DNA from: Guyparkeria sp016278265
GTDB taxonomy: Bacteria > Pseudomonadota > Gammaproteobacteria > Halothiobacillales > Halothiobacillaceae
DNA length: 46,704 nucleotides
Assembly (NCBI RefSeq): GCF_044582145.1
Contig: NZ_JBDODO010000015.1
Reading direction: 5' to 3' (one strand)
The notes under the pieces were generated by a model, which made no database searches, was not told the DNA's origin, and saw only the letters and a program-made list of their open reading frames with translations. Positions within the stretch are counted from its first letter, which is position 1; each line of letters opens with the position of its first letter. The position numbers and the translations under genes are program-made. Shown one piece after another: positions 1-8,040 of the stretch.

Positions 1-1
1 A

Positions 2-481
2 CTGGATTTCACTCCGCAAACGATCGTATTGATCTATGCGCTGTTCGAACTGCTGGCCGGCATGACGGCCTGGAGTTCGCGGTTTTCGCCGACGATTCAG
101 CTGGCAGCCTTCCTGTCACGCAACAAGACCCCCGCATGGACGCCTCTGGTGCCCAAGCGCTTCGCCTGGGGACTCGGCCTGTTCCTGGTCAGCTTCTGCC
201 TGGTGTTCTTCAACCCGGCCGTATTTGCCCAATGGATCAATACGCTGTTCGCGCATGAAATCTTGCCGACAACGGTAAACTACATCCCCTATCAGGTTCC
301 GGTCGTACTGGTCTGGGTGTGCCTGGCCATGGTCTGGCTTGAAGCGGTAATGGGTTTCTGTTTAGGGTGCAAAATCCATTCGCTCTTGGTTCGGCTTCAT
401 CTGATCGAAGAGCCGTGCTACGCATGCCACAACCTTGATTGGGACGCAATCAGCAACAATAGACAGGCGCAAACAGATTGA
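2..481 (+). CDS. DUF4395 family membrane protein (5' end outside window)
   Basis: This is an integral membrane protein of the DUF4395 type, whose biochemical role is not established. The frame is already open at the left edge, so the true start probably lies upstream; the first in-window start-like codon is a TTG at 29. Hydrophobic segments lie roughly at residues 45-65 and 88-110 counted from that TTG. The second runs into the motif GFCLGC, a hallmark of the family, and a further Cys pair (CYAC) lies near the C-terminus. The four cysteines could be redox active or bind metal, but nothing here proves it. The stop codon overlaps the TTG start of the TetR gene (TTGA), so the two are probably co-transcribed and translationally coupled. 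Confidence 0.75.
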   Translation: MDFTPQTIVLIYALFELLAGMTAWSSRFSPTIQLAAFLSRNKTPAWTPLVPKRFAWGLGLFLVSFCLVFFNPAVFAQWINTLFAHEILPTTVNYIPYQVPVVLVWVCLAMVWLEAVMGFCLGCKIHSLLVRLHLIEEPCYACHNLDWDAISNNRQAQTD

Positions 482-1068
482 TCAGCACGCGGGATAACAT
501 ATTATCCACCTCGGCCGAGTTATTCGCCACGAAGGGATTCGATGCGATTTCCATGCGTTATATTGCGAGCGCCTGCGAAATCAAGGCGCCCTCGCTATAT
601 AACCATTTTTACGACAAGAAAACGCTGTACAAGGAAACCCTGCGCTTCGTTTTCGAGAAACATGCCGAGAGCCTGATCGCCTGTCTGCAAGAAAACAGGC
701 CTGCCCACGAAAATCTGGCTAATTTTATTCGTGTGATCTGCCAGCGACTCGACGAAAAGCCCATTTTCCGCCAACTGTTCATGCGCGAGCTTCTCGAACA
801 GGACGAAGAGCGTTATAAATTCCTCGTGAATGTCGTCATGGCGGATACTTGCCGTGCCCTGCACGACATATTTCTCGGCATCGACCCCGAATGCGATCCG
901 CATTTCCTCACGACGAGTCTCATCGGCCTCGTCATTTTCCATTTTCAGATCAATCCGATGCGTCCGTATCTACCGGGCGGTAGTAAACGGACCCAGTCGG
1001 CGGATTATCTGGCGACGAATATCCTGGCGTTGGTCTCACCGGCAAGTGGCCATCCCTCAGCGCGATAA
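478..1068 (+). CDS. TetR/AcrR family transcriptional regulator
   Basis: This is a one-domain-plus-ligand-pocket repressor of the TetR class, 196 residues, a normal length. The N-terminal 50 residues carry the helix-turn-helix, visible as SAELFATKGFDAISMRYIA followed by APSLYNHFYDKKTLY, the typical recognition helix. The remaining helical part is the variable ligand-binding and dimerisation domain, so the inducer cannot be read. The start is the TTG at 478: an in-frame TAG at 460-462 excludes anything earlier, and the next ATG would cut into the DNA-binding domain. It overlaps the stop of the DUF4395 gene by four bases. Its target may be its own operon, but no operator can be assigned because the upstream promoter is outside the window. 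Confidence 0.9.
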   Translation: MISTRDNILSTSAELFATKGFDAISMRYIASACEIKAPSLYNHFYDKKTLYKETLRFVFEKHAESLIACLQENRPAHENLANFIRVICQRLDEKPIFRQLFMRELLEQDEERYKFLVNVVMADTCRALHDIFLGIDPECDPHFLTTSLIGLVIFHFQINPMRPYLPGGSKRTQSADYLATNILALVSPASGHPSAR

Positions 1069-1214
1069 GAAACACCTACTGAGGGGGCGCCACGCGAATC
1101 GCCGGAGCAGCCCCTGGGTTGCTCAAGAACCGAGAATTGCTGTCCCCGGAGGTCCACCGGTCGGCGGTTGACCGCGTGGTCCGGCGGCGGCAACGACCCG
1201 GTTCTGCCTCGACG

Positions 1215-1952
1215 TCAGCGGCGGCCGTCGAGCAGGCGGCGGATGATCTCGCCGGCAACCATGTGGCCGAACAGGTTGGGGAGGTAGCTGATGGTGCCGT
1301 TGACGGCGCGCGGCTGGCTGCCGTCCTCGGTCGGCTGGTGCGGCGCGGGCTTCTGCGGCGATTCGCTCGAGTAGACCACCGGGAAGTCGACCGGCGCGCC
1401 CGCCTTTCTCAGCTTGCGGCGCAATACTGCCCCCAGACCGCAGCCGTGCACCCGGTCGAGCCGGCCGACGTGCATCTTGCGCGGGTCGATGCGGTTGCCC
1501 GCCCCGAGCGCGGTGAAGGTGCCCCGGCCGTGCTCGCGGGCAACGGCCAGCAGGCGCGCCTTGACCGCGATCGAGTCGATGCAGTCGGCAACGAAATCCG
1601 GCTGATGCTGCTCGAGAAAGGCGTCCACACCCGAGACATCGAGGAAGTCGTGGCTGGCGACCAGTTCGATGTCGTCACGGATCGAGGCCAGTCGCTCGAC
1701 CGCCACCTCGGCCTTGCCCCGGCCCATGACGTCGCTGGTGGCGAGCAACTGGCGATTGAGGTTGGAGGCCACGAAGCTGTCATGGTCGAGCAGAATCAGC
1801 CGCCCCACCCCGGCACGCGCCAGCGATTCGGCCGCCGCCCCGCCGACGCCGCCCAGGCCGGCCACCAGCACCGTGGCAGCCCGGAGTTTCTGGATGCCCT
1901 GTTCTCCGATGAGCAGTTCGGTACGTTCGTCGATGGGGTTGATGGCAGTCAC
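1215..1952 (-). CDS. tcdA: tRNA threonylcarbamoyladenosine dehydratase TcdA
   Basis: TcdA (CsdL) is an E1-like ATP-dependent enzyme that cyclises t6A37 of ANN-decoding tRNAs to ct6A in the cytoplasm. The protein has 245 residues, close to the usual length. The nucleotide-binding Rossmann motif GLGGVGG lies near residue 33. It is followed by the ThiF/MoeB-type adenylation motif with D57 in LLDHD and the NLNRQ segment, and the family signature D-C-I-D-S-I lies near residue 123. A later GAGNRIDP segment and the C-terminal Leu-rich helix are also typical. The start is 28 bases from the upstream tatD-family stop on the same strand, so the two may be one transcript. It converges with the TetR gene across about 145 bases without an obvious terminator. 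Confidence 0.93.
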   Translation of the reverse strand: MTAINPIDERTELLIGEQGIQKLRAATVLVAGLGGVGGAAAESLARAGVGRLILLDHDSFVASNLNRQLLATSDVMGRGKAEVAVERLASIRDDIELVASHDFLDVSGVDAFLEQHQPDFVADCIDSIAVKARLLAVAREHGRGTFTALGAGNRIDPRKMHVGRLDRVHGCGLGAVLRRKLRKAGAPVDFPVVYSSESPQKPAPHQPTEDGSQPRAVNGTISYLPNLFGHMVAGEIIRRLLDGRR

Positions 1953-1979
1953 GTGGTCTCGGTCCGGTTGGGTGAGTGA

Positions 1980-2783
1980 TCAGTCGGCGGCATTGTAGCG
2001 AAGACGCTCCTTGAACAATTGCCGGGTGTTGCGGGCCAGCACCTGGGCCAGCTCGCCCTCGTCGAGCCCGCGCAGGGACGCCAGTGCACGCAGGTTCTCC
2101 GGCAGGTAGCCGGGCAGATTGCGCTCGCCACGGTGATCGTGACCGGGCTGATTGGGGGCATCGGTCTCCAGCACCAGTGAGTCCAGCGGCAGATCGCGCA
2201 TCATCCGGTGCATGCGATGGGCGCCGGGATGCGTGATCGCCCCGCCCACGCCGATGTGAAATCCCTGCTCGATAAAGGCTTGTGCCTGCTGGGGTGAGCC
2301 GGTGAACCCGTGGACCACGCCACCGGCATGGCGATGGCGGCGCAGCCAGTACACCAATCGATCGGCGGACTTGCGCTCATGCAGGATCACCGGCAGATCT
2401 CGTTCGGCGGCCCAGTCGAGTTGCGCGGTGAACAGCGCGTTCTGCACGTCGGCATCGAGGTCCGCCTGCGCGAAATCCAGGCCGATCTCGCCCACCGCGA
2501 TGGGCCGCTCGTCCGTGCGCCACTGCCGTTCCAGACCCGCCAGGGCCTCATCGACCCCTACTCGATCACTCCACCACGGATGCGTGCCGAATGCCCCCCA
2601 GGCTGACAGTCCCTCGGCGCGGGCCTGCGTCATGGCCTGACACTGATCGGCAAAGTCGGCCGGAGCCACCCCCACGGCCACGATCCCGGTTACCCCGTTG
2701 GCAAGCGCATGCCTGAGCACCTCGTCAAGGTCGTCGGCAAACGCGGCCGCTTCCAGGTGGCAATGGGTATCAATTCGATCCAA
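1980..2783 (-). CDS. TatD family metal-dependent hydrolase
   Basis: This is a cytoplasmic TIM-barrel metallohydrolase of the TatD family, whose members act as Mg2+-dependent 3'-5' exonucleases or deoxyribonucleases. The 267 residues carry the full ligand set in order: the N-terminal H-x-H (DTHCHLE), the glutamate of VGEIGLDF, His in VILHERKS, His in VVHGFTGS and the C-terminal Asp in LETDAPNQ. All match active family members. It sits upstream of tcdA on the minus strand and diverges from motA. Sequence alone does not separate the TatD, YcfH and YjjV subgroups. I favour the YjjV/TatD-like subgroup and leave the symbol blank. Confidence 0.9.
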   Translation of the reverse strand: MDRIDTHCHLEAAAFADDLDEVLRHALANGVTGIVAVGVAPADFADQCQAMTQARAEGLSAWGAFGTHPWWSDRVGVDEALAGLERQWRTDERPIAVGEIGLDFAQADLDADVQNALFTAQLDWAAERDLPVILHERKSADRLVYWLRRHRHAGGVVHGFTGSPQQAQAFIEQGFHIGVGGAITHPGAHRMHRMMRDLPLDSLVLETDAPNQPGHDHRGERNLPGYLPENLRALASLRGLDEGELAQVLARNTRQLFKERLRYNAAD

Positions 2784-3002
2784 AGTGAGTCTCCGCTAAG
2801 CCATTGGAGTGACGTCAGGACTCAAGAATACGCCCCAGCGGTCGATCTATAAGGATAACCGCCACGCTTACGGGAGGCTGAACGCCCGTCGGCATCAGAC
2901 GGGCACGCCGGCAAGCCGGAGACCCGCGCCAGTCGGCTCGGTGAGCCCCGCCGGAATGCTATCGTTCACGCTGGCATCGCCAACCTCCGAGGACCGAGAC
3001 AT
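2784..3002. promoter_or_regulatory. Divergent intergenic region between tatD-family gene and motA
   Basis: This 219-base spacer must hold the promoters of both divergent units. A seven-base-pair hairpin is visible at 2884-2904 (GCCCGTC/GACGGGC). An extended -10-like TGCTATC occurs at about 2957-2963, but no good -35 lies at the right distance. I looked for a sigma-28 element ahead of motA and found none. A 65-codon open frame at 2809-3006 has no recognisable features and I do not consider it a gene. Confidence 0.4.
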
Positions 3003-3869
3003 TTGAATCCCAGCACCCTACTCGGCATGTTCTCCGGCCTGGGCATCGTGATCGCCGCCATTGGCCTGTCCGCCGAGGACCCCTCCAACTTCCTCAACCT
3101 GCCGGGCCTGATGCTGGTCGTCGGCGGCACGGTGGCGGCCACCCTGGTGAGTTACCCGCTGCACGAGGTGCTGCGCGTGTTCCGCGTATTCGGCATCGTG
3201 CTCAAGAACGAGCGCCTCTACGCCGAACGCGACATCAACGAACTGGTCGAGGTGTCCAAGCTCAAGCTCCAGGGCCAGATCAGCCGGGCCGACGAGAAGC
3301 TCGACCACATCAAGAATCCGTTTCTGCGTTCGGGCATGCAGATGGTGCTCGACGGGGCGTCCTCCGAGGATCTGATCACCCTGATGCAATGGCGCATCTC
3401 CCGCATGCGCGCCCGCGAACGGGCCGAGGCCCAGATCTTCCGCACCATGGCAACTTTCGCCCCCGCCTTCGGCATGCTCGGCACCCTGCTCGGGCTGATC
3501 AACATGCTGTCGGCCATGGACGCCGACCAGTTCGCCGCCATTGGCACCAACATGGCGCTGGCACTGATCACGACGCTCTACGGCATTCTGTTATCGAACA
3601 TGCTTTTCAAGCCGATCGCGCTCAAGCTCGAGCGGCGTACCGAGCAACGCGTGATGCTGATGAACATGATGGTCGAAGGCGTGCTGCTGATGCAGGAACA
3701 GCGCTCGCCGGCCTTCATCCGCGAGACGCTGGGCTCGTTCCTCGCGCAGAGCGAGGACGAACTGCGTGACGGCGATCGCCGAAAACGCGCCCAAGGCAAC
3801 CGTGCCAAGCGTCGATCGAATGGCCTGGCCGAGAGTCCGCGCCGCCGGCCGAGACAAGCGAGCGAGTGA
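3003..3869 (+). CDS. motA: Flagellar motor stator protein MotA/PomA-like
   Basis: MotA forms the cytoplasmic and transmembrane part of the ion channel that powers flagellar rotation. The 288-residue protein shows four membrane segments, at roughly residues 3-20, 30-50, 150-170 and 178-200. Between the second and third is a charged cytoplasmic loop, and the signature APAFGMLGTLLGLINML is intact. The short loop and overall length resemble the PomA/MotA subgroup; whether the coupling ion is Na+ or H+ cannot be decided. The C-terminus is a strongly basic tail rich in Arg and Lys. The start is a TTG. The stop overlaps the motB start (GTGA), so the two subunits are translationally coupled. No other flagellar structural genes are in the window. 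Confidence 0.9.
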   Translation: MNPSTLLGMFSGLGIVIAAIGLSAEDPSNFLNLPGLMLVVGGTVAATLVSYPLHEVLRVFRVFGIVLKNERLYAERDINELVEVSKLKLQGQISRADEKLDHIKNPFLRSGMQMVLDGASSEDLITLMQWRISRMRARERAEAQIFRTMATFAPAFGMLGTLLGLINMLSAMDADQFAAIGTNMALALITTLYGILLSNMLFKPIALKLERRTEQRVMLMNMMVEGVLLMQEQRSPAFIRETLGSFLAQSEDELRDGDRRKRAQGNRAKRRSNGLAESPRRRPRQASE

Positions 3870-4819
3870 ACAGCGTGAGCGCCGACCCCAGCGCCCAGGA
3901 ACTCGAGCTTCAGGAGGCGCGCGTGGCCGCGGCCGCCCGTGACGGAGGCCGGCCATGGAGCGAGGGCTGGGAACCCGACGCTCGCCAGGTCGAGGACGAC
4001 CAGAACTACTGGCTGTTGACGATGGTTGACCTGATGACCCTCCTGCTGACCCTGTTCGTCCTCCTTGCCGCCTATGCCTACCAGCACAAGGCACAGAACC
4101 CGATGGAACCGGGCAGCGGCGCGCAGGCGGACCAGCCGGCGAACACCGACCGTCCGGCAGCCAGCGACGCCACGGGCGACACCGACCCGCCCGAGATCAT
4201 CATCGGCGGTGACAAGCCGAACCCGGATGCCCGTACGGCCAGTGGCGATGCCCTGATCGGTGAGCGTCACGAGAAACTGTTCGCCGAACCCGGTGATGCC
4301 GAATCCCACCAGGAACAACCCGAGACGCCAGCCGGTACGGCCAACGACGCGAACAACAACGACTCCGATGACCAGGCCCGGGCCTTGGCCGGGCAATTCG
4401 AGGACATGGGCGACGACGTCGAGGTCTCGACGATCGCCGACCGGGTGCAATTGCGGGTCAAGGACAACATCCTTTTCGCCACGGGCGAGGCCGGCCTCTC
4501 GGGAGCGGGCCGCGACCTGCTCTCTCGGCTGGCCGAACGCCTTGACGACAGTGACTATCGGATCACCGTCGAAGGCCATACCGACAACCGGCCCATCCAG
4601 ACCTGGCGCTACCCCTCCAACTGGGAATTGTCCGCGGCACGAGCCGCTGCGGTGGTCCGCGAATTGATCGAGGGGGGCATCCGTCCGCGCCGCCTGCTCG
4701 CCGTGGGTCTGGCCGACACCCAGCCGATCACCACGAATAACACCGACACCGGCCGCGCCGAGAACCGCCGCGTCGATCTGGTGTTGGAATTACCGGCCAA
4801 CCCGGAGAACACGCGATGA
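3866..4819 (+). CDS. motB: Flagellar motor stator protein MotB/PomB-like (OmpA domain)
   Basis: MotB is the stator subunit that carries the ion-binding aspartate and anchors the stator to peptidoglycan. The 317-residue protein starts with a 45-residue cytoplasmic tail. The plug/transmembrane segment follows at residues 48-71, with the motif MVDLMTLLLTLFVLL; D55 corresponds to the ion-binding Asp of the family. A long acidic, low-complexity periplasmic linker spans about residues 75-185. The C-terminal OmpA-like peptidoglycan-binding domain shows VEGHTDNRP and SAARAAAVVREL. The linker is longer than in enteric MotB. The gene begins with GTG overlapping motA and ends overlapping the HIT gene (ATGA), so three genes form a tightly coupled operon. 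Confidence 0.9.
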   Translation: MNSVSADPSAQELELQEARVAAAARDGGRPWSEGWEPDARQVEDDQNYWLLTMVDLMTLLLTLFVLLAAYAYQHKAQNPMEPGSGAQADQPANTDRPAASDATGDTDPPEIIIGGDKPNPDARTASGDALIGERHEKLFAEPGDAESHQEQPETPAGTANDANNNDSDDQARALAGQFEDMGDDVEVSTIADRVQLRVKDNILFATGEAGLSGAGRDLLSRLAERLDDSDYRITVEGHTDNRPIQTWRYPSNWELSAARAAAVVRELIEGGIRPRRLLAVGLADTQPITTNNTDTGRAENRRVDLVLELPANPENTR

Positions 4820-5277
4820 CCGACCCTCACCAAACCGCCTGGGAATGGCGTCTGCACCCGCGCCTTCTGGCCGACAGTGTCCCGCTGCTCAATCACGGCC
4901 GACTGCAATACCGGCTGATCAACGACCGGCGATTTCTCTGGGCCCTGATCGTGCCGATGTGTCCTGATGCCGAGCAATTGCATGAACTCCCGACCGACTG
5001 GCGCGAGGAGACGCTCGTCGGTCTCCAGGCGTTAAGCGAAACCCTCGAGCGGCTCTACCATCCGGACCGGCTCAACGTCGGTGCCATCGGCAACCTGGTC
5101 GAGCAGCTCCATCTGCATTGCGTGGTCCGATTCGACGACGACGCGGCCTGGCCGGGGGTGGCCTGGGGCGCCGGTGAGCGCGAGCCGATGGAACCCATCG
5201 AACAACTGGCCCGGGTTCAGCCGATCGCCGCTGGACTCGGTGATAGCCTTGCGCGAAACTCTGCGCACGCCGTGTAA
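4816..5277 (+). CDS. HIT family protein
   Basis: HIT-domain proteins are small cytoplasmic nucleotide hydrolases or transferases. The 153 residues end with the diagnostic histidine-triad region: NLVEQLHLHCVVRF is followed by DDDAAWPGVAWG, the form common in proteobacterial HIT proteins. Only the first two histidines of H-x-H-x-H-x-x are present (H-L-H-C-V). The third is commonly replaced by a hydrophobic residue in this subgroup, so activity cannot be assumed. The start overlaps the motB stop by four bases. No link between HIT proteins and stator function is established, and the operon position may simply be housekeeping linkage. Confidence 0.85.
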   Translation: MTDPHQTAWEWRLHPRLLADSVPLLNHGRLQYRLINDRRFLWALIVPMCPDAEQLHELPTDWREETLVGLQALSETLERLYHPDRLNVGAIGNLVEQLHLHCVVRFDDDAAWPGVAWGAGEREPMEPIEQLARVQPIAAGLGDSLARNSAHAV

Positions 5278-5321
5278 ACGCACGACGACGGACAAATCTC
5301 CTCGGACTCAGGACGACCCGA

Positions 5322-7898
5322 ATGCGACTGCTCCCCCTGCCGCTGCAATTTCTGCTCTTCATCCTCGCCCAGCTGGCCCTCAGTGCCGGCCTGGTCTTCT
5401 ACCTGGGCAGTCTGGCCCAGTCGAACGTCGAGACCTTCGCCGAGGCCAGCCGCGGCTTTGTCGAGACGCACAAGTCGATCGAGCAGATCCGAAACGAGTA
5501 CGCCGGCATCGCCGCCAAGGTCGAACGCGAGGTCGCCGGATTCGCGCCAGGCGCGCGCCGCGATGTCTCGGACCTGCGCACTGAACTCACCCAGATCGCC
5601 TCCGCCATTCGCGGCAGCGTGGCACTCGCACCATTGCGGGAAAACCATCCCGGCGCCATCAATCGGCTCGCCGATTCGATCGAAACGCAGGCACGTAGCC
5701 TGGTCGAAGCGAATCAGAACATCGCCTCGGCCCCGCGTGACCAAGTGGCGCGCATCCAGTCCCGTCTGGCCGAACAACGAGCCGCGATCATGACCGACGG
5801 GTTCGGCGGGCTGATTGATGCAGCCAACGACGAACTCGAAGACACCATGCGTGCCATCCGGAGCGCGAATGCGGCAGTCACCGACAATTACCAGCTCGTC
5901 CTGATCGTGTTCGTCGCCCTGCAGGCCCTGCTCCTGGTGCTGGTGCTCTGGCTGACCAACCGGCAGATTCGGCAGCTGGCCGAGATCACCGAGCGCATCG
6001 TCGCCGGCCAGCAGGCCAGCGCCGGCACCCAGCAGAAGCGTCGCGACCAATTGGGGCGGATCGCGCGGGCCGTGCAACAGTTCCGCAGCTCGCTGGTCAG
6101 CCTGTCCAACTCCCGCGAGCAGCTCCAGGCGATGCTCAAGAAGCACGACAAGGAATCGCTGAGTCGACGGCGCGCCGAGGATTCATTGGCCCTGACCGCG
6201 TCGGTCTTCGACGAGGTGCAGGAGGCGGTGCTCGTGACCGACATTCAGGGGTTCGTCAACCGCGCCAACCCGGCAGCCGAGTCCTTGCTGTCATTAAGCT
6301 CCACCCAGCTTGCCGAACGACCGCTGCTCGAGATCCTGCTCGACCAGCCCAGCCACGTGATTGCCCCGATCTGGAAACACGTGTTGGAAAAAGGCGAGTG
6401 GCGCAGCGAGATCGAGTTCACCCGGCCGGAAGACGACAGGACGCTGATCGCGCTGGTCTCCATCCGGCTGGTCGGCGAACCGCGAGAAAAACGCGGCCAC
6501 GTGATCGTGGTGATCAACGATCACACCGAAATCCGCGCCCGCGAGAACGAGGTGCTCGCGTTGGCCCGCCAGGATCGGGTCACCGACCGGCTTAACCGCG
6601 CCTACTTCGTGCAGCAGGTCGATGCCCAGATCCAGACCCACCCGGATCAGCCGTTTGCCCTGGTCGCCCTGGGCCTGGATGGCTTCACGGCGTTCAACGA
6701 GGCACTGGGTCGCCGATTCGGCGACCGCATCCTGCGGGTGATGGGTGATCGCCTGGCCGAGATCACTAACCCACATGCCTTGCTCGCGCGCATCGACGGT
6801 GACGAGTTCGCGTTCCTGGTCTTCGCCGACAGTGCCGCCGAGCTCGAATCCACGGTTGAGGAGGTCATGCGCCAGGCCCATGCCCACATCACCCAACGTG
6901 TGGAGCTGGCCGGTTACCGATTGGATATCCGAGCCAGCGTCACCTCGGCCCAGTTCCCGGCCGAGGGACAGACTGCCGAGGAGCTGCTACGCATTACCGA
7001 CAACGGCCTTTCGCAGGCCAAGGTCGAAGGTGGCAATCGGATCATCGGGCACGCGGGGGGCCATACCCACGCGGCGCAACGGCGTTTCGAACTGACCCAG
7101 GCACTCGGCAAGGCGCTCGGCAACCGCGAGTTGCGGGTGCATTACCAACCACAGGTTTCACTTGCCAGTGGCACGCTGGTCGGCTTCGAGGCCCTGATGC
7201 GCTGGCGGTACCGTGGCGACTGGATATCACCGGCCGAATTCATCCCGCTGGCCGAGGAGCACAACCTGATCGGCGAGTTCACCGAATGGGCGCTCAACAA
7301 TGCCTGCCGGCGCGTGGCGGATTGGCAGCGCCAGGCCGGTCAAGAACTCACTATCTCGATCAACGTGCCACCACAGCTCTTGTTGCTCGACAAGGTCGAG
7401 GAACGACTGATCCATCTGGCCAAGAGCGCCAGTCTGCCAACCTCCTCGATCGTACTCGAGATCACCGAGAGCGACTTCGGCTCCGATCCGACCCTGCTGG
7501 CCGAACGGCTGCACCAGCTGGCAATGCATGGTTTTGCCATCGCCATCGACGACTTCGGCACCGGGCATTCGTCCCTGGCCTATCTCAACAACCTGCCGAT
7601 ATCGAAACTCAAGATCGACAAGCAGTTCGTCGACGAGATCGAGCGCAGCGAGGATGCTCGCAAGTTGCTCGAATCGATTCTCGCGATGGCCGAAAAACTC
7701 GAGTTCGAGGTGGTCGTCGAAGGCGTCGAAACCCAGCAGCAACTGGTCGAATTGCGCAAGTTCGGCAGTCGGCTGCAGGTCCAGGGCTTCGTCTTCTCCC
7801 GCCCCTTCGACGAGGACTACTGGGACGGCGAGTTCATGCACGGGCAGATGCCCAGGTACCCGGTGCCCGATATCCAGCCCAGCCGTAAGGCGGACTGA
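5322..7898 (+). CDS. Membrane HAMP-PAS-GGDEF-EAL protein, probable c-di-GMP phosphodiesterase
   Basis: This 858-residue inner-membrane signalling protein probably degrades c-di-GMP. A transmembrane helix at about 7-29 and another at about 186-208 flank a periplasmic coiled-coil sensor. HAMP, PAS (about 280-400), GGDEF (about 410-575) and EAL (about 585-845) domains follow. The GGDEF site reads DGDEF near residue 491 and the usual RxxD inhibitory site is missing, so cyclase activity is doubtful. The EAL domain keeps its catalytic set: EALMRW near 622, the Asn of SINVPP, Glu of LEITESD, DDFGTGHSS, the Lys of KLKIDKQF and VVEGVET. It lies 44 bases after the HIT gene and motAB, suggesting control of motility, and a strong terminator follows. 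Confidence 0.92.
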   Translation: MRLLPLPLQFLLFILAQLALSAGLVFYLGSLAQSNVETFAEASRGFVETHKSIEQIRNEYAGIAAKVEREVAGFAPGARRDVSDLRTELTQIASAIRGSVALAPLRENHPGAINRLADSIETQARSLVEANQNIASAPRDQVARIQSRLAEQRAAIMTDGFGGLIDAANDELEDTMRAIRSANAAVTDNYQLVLIVFVALQALLLVLVLWLTNRQIRQLAEITERIVAGQQASAGTQQKRRDQLGRIARAVQQFRSSLVSLSNSREQLQAMLKKHDKESLSRRRAEDSLALTASVFDEVQEAVLVTDIQGFVNRANPAAESLLSLSSTQLAERPLLEILLDQPSHVIAPIWKHVLEKGEWRSEIEFTRPEDDRTLIALVSIRLVGEPREKRGHVIVVINDHTEIRARENEVLALARQDRVTDRLNRAYFVQQVDAQIQTHPDQPFALVALGLDGFTAFNEALGRRFGDRILRVMGDRLAEITNPHALLARIDGDEFAFLVFADSAAELESTVEEVMRQAHAHITQRVELAGYRLDIRASVTSAQFPAEGQTAEELLRITDNGLSQAKVEGGNRIIGHAGGHTHAAQRRFELTQALGKALGNRELRVHYQPQVSLASGTLVGFEALMRWRYRGDWISPAEFIPLAEEHNLIGEFTEWALNNACRRVADWQRQAGQELTISINVPPQLLLLDKVEERLIHLAKSASLPTSSIVLEITESDFGSDPTLLAERLHQLAMHGFAIAIDDFGTGHSSLAYLNNLPISKLKIDKQFVDEIERSEDARKLLESILAMAEKLEFEVVVEGVETQQQLVELRKFGSRLQVQGFVFSRPFDEDYWDGEFMHGQMPRYPVPDIQPSRKAD

Positions 7899-7924
7899 CC
7901 CCACGGCACGCTGTCGAGAACGAG

Positions 7925-7962
7925 AAAGCCCGCTGGCGCGAAAACGCGACAGCGGGCTTTTT
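7925..7962. terminator. Rho-independent terminator between the GGDEF/EAL gene and polA
   Basis: An 11-base-pair stem AAAGCCCGCTG / CAGCGGGCTTT encloses a GC-rich loop and ends in TTTTT on the plus strand. The AAA at the other foot gives a short T-run on the minus strand, so it may work in both directions for these converging genes. Confidence 0.9.
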
Positions 7963-8040
7963 GCATTAACTCACCGGGCTTAACTCTGCCCTAACTCAAT
8001 GGCCCGTCGTTCCCGACGAGTATCGACTCGGGCACGCCTA

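Noticed and set aside
1119..1979. 286-codon plus-strand open frame opposite tcdA
   Set aside because: tcdA on the other strand has complete motifs; this frame has none.
2809..3006. 65-codon open frame before motA
   Set aside because: No family pattern, no ribosome-binding site, and it fills the only space for the divergent promoters.
3578..4579. 333-codon minus-strand open frame opposite motA-motB
   Set aside because: Same mirror effect; low-complexity Val/Gly/Arg-rich product without domains.
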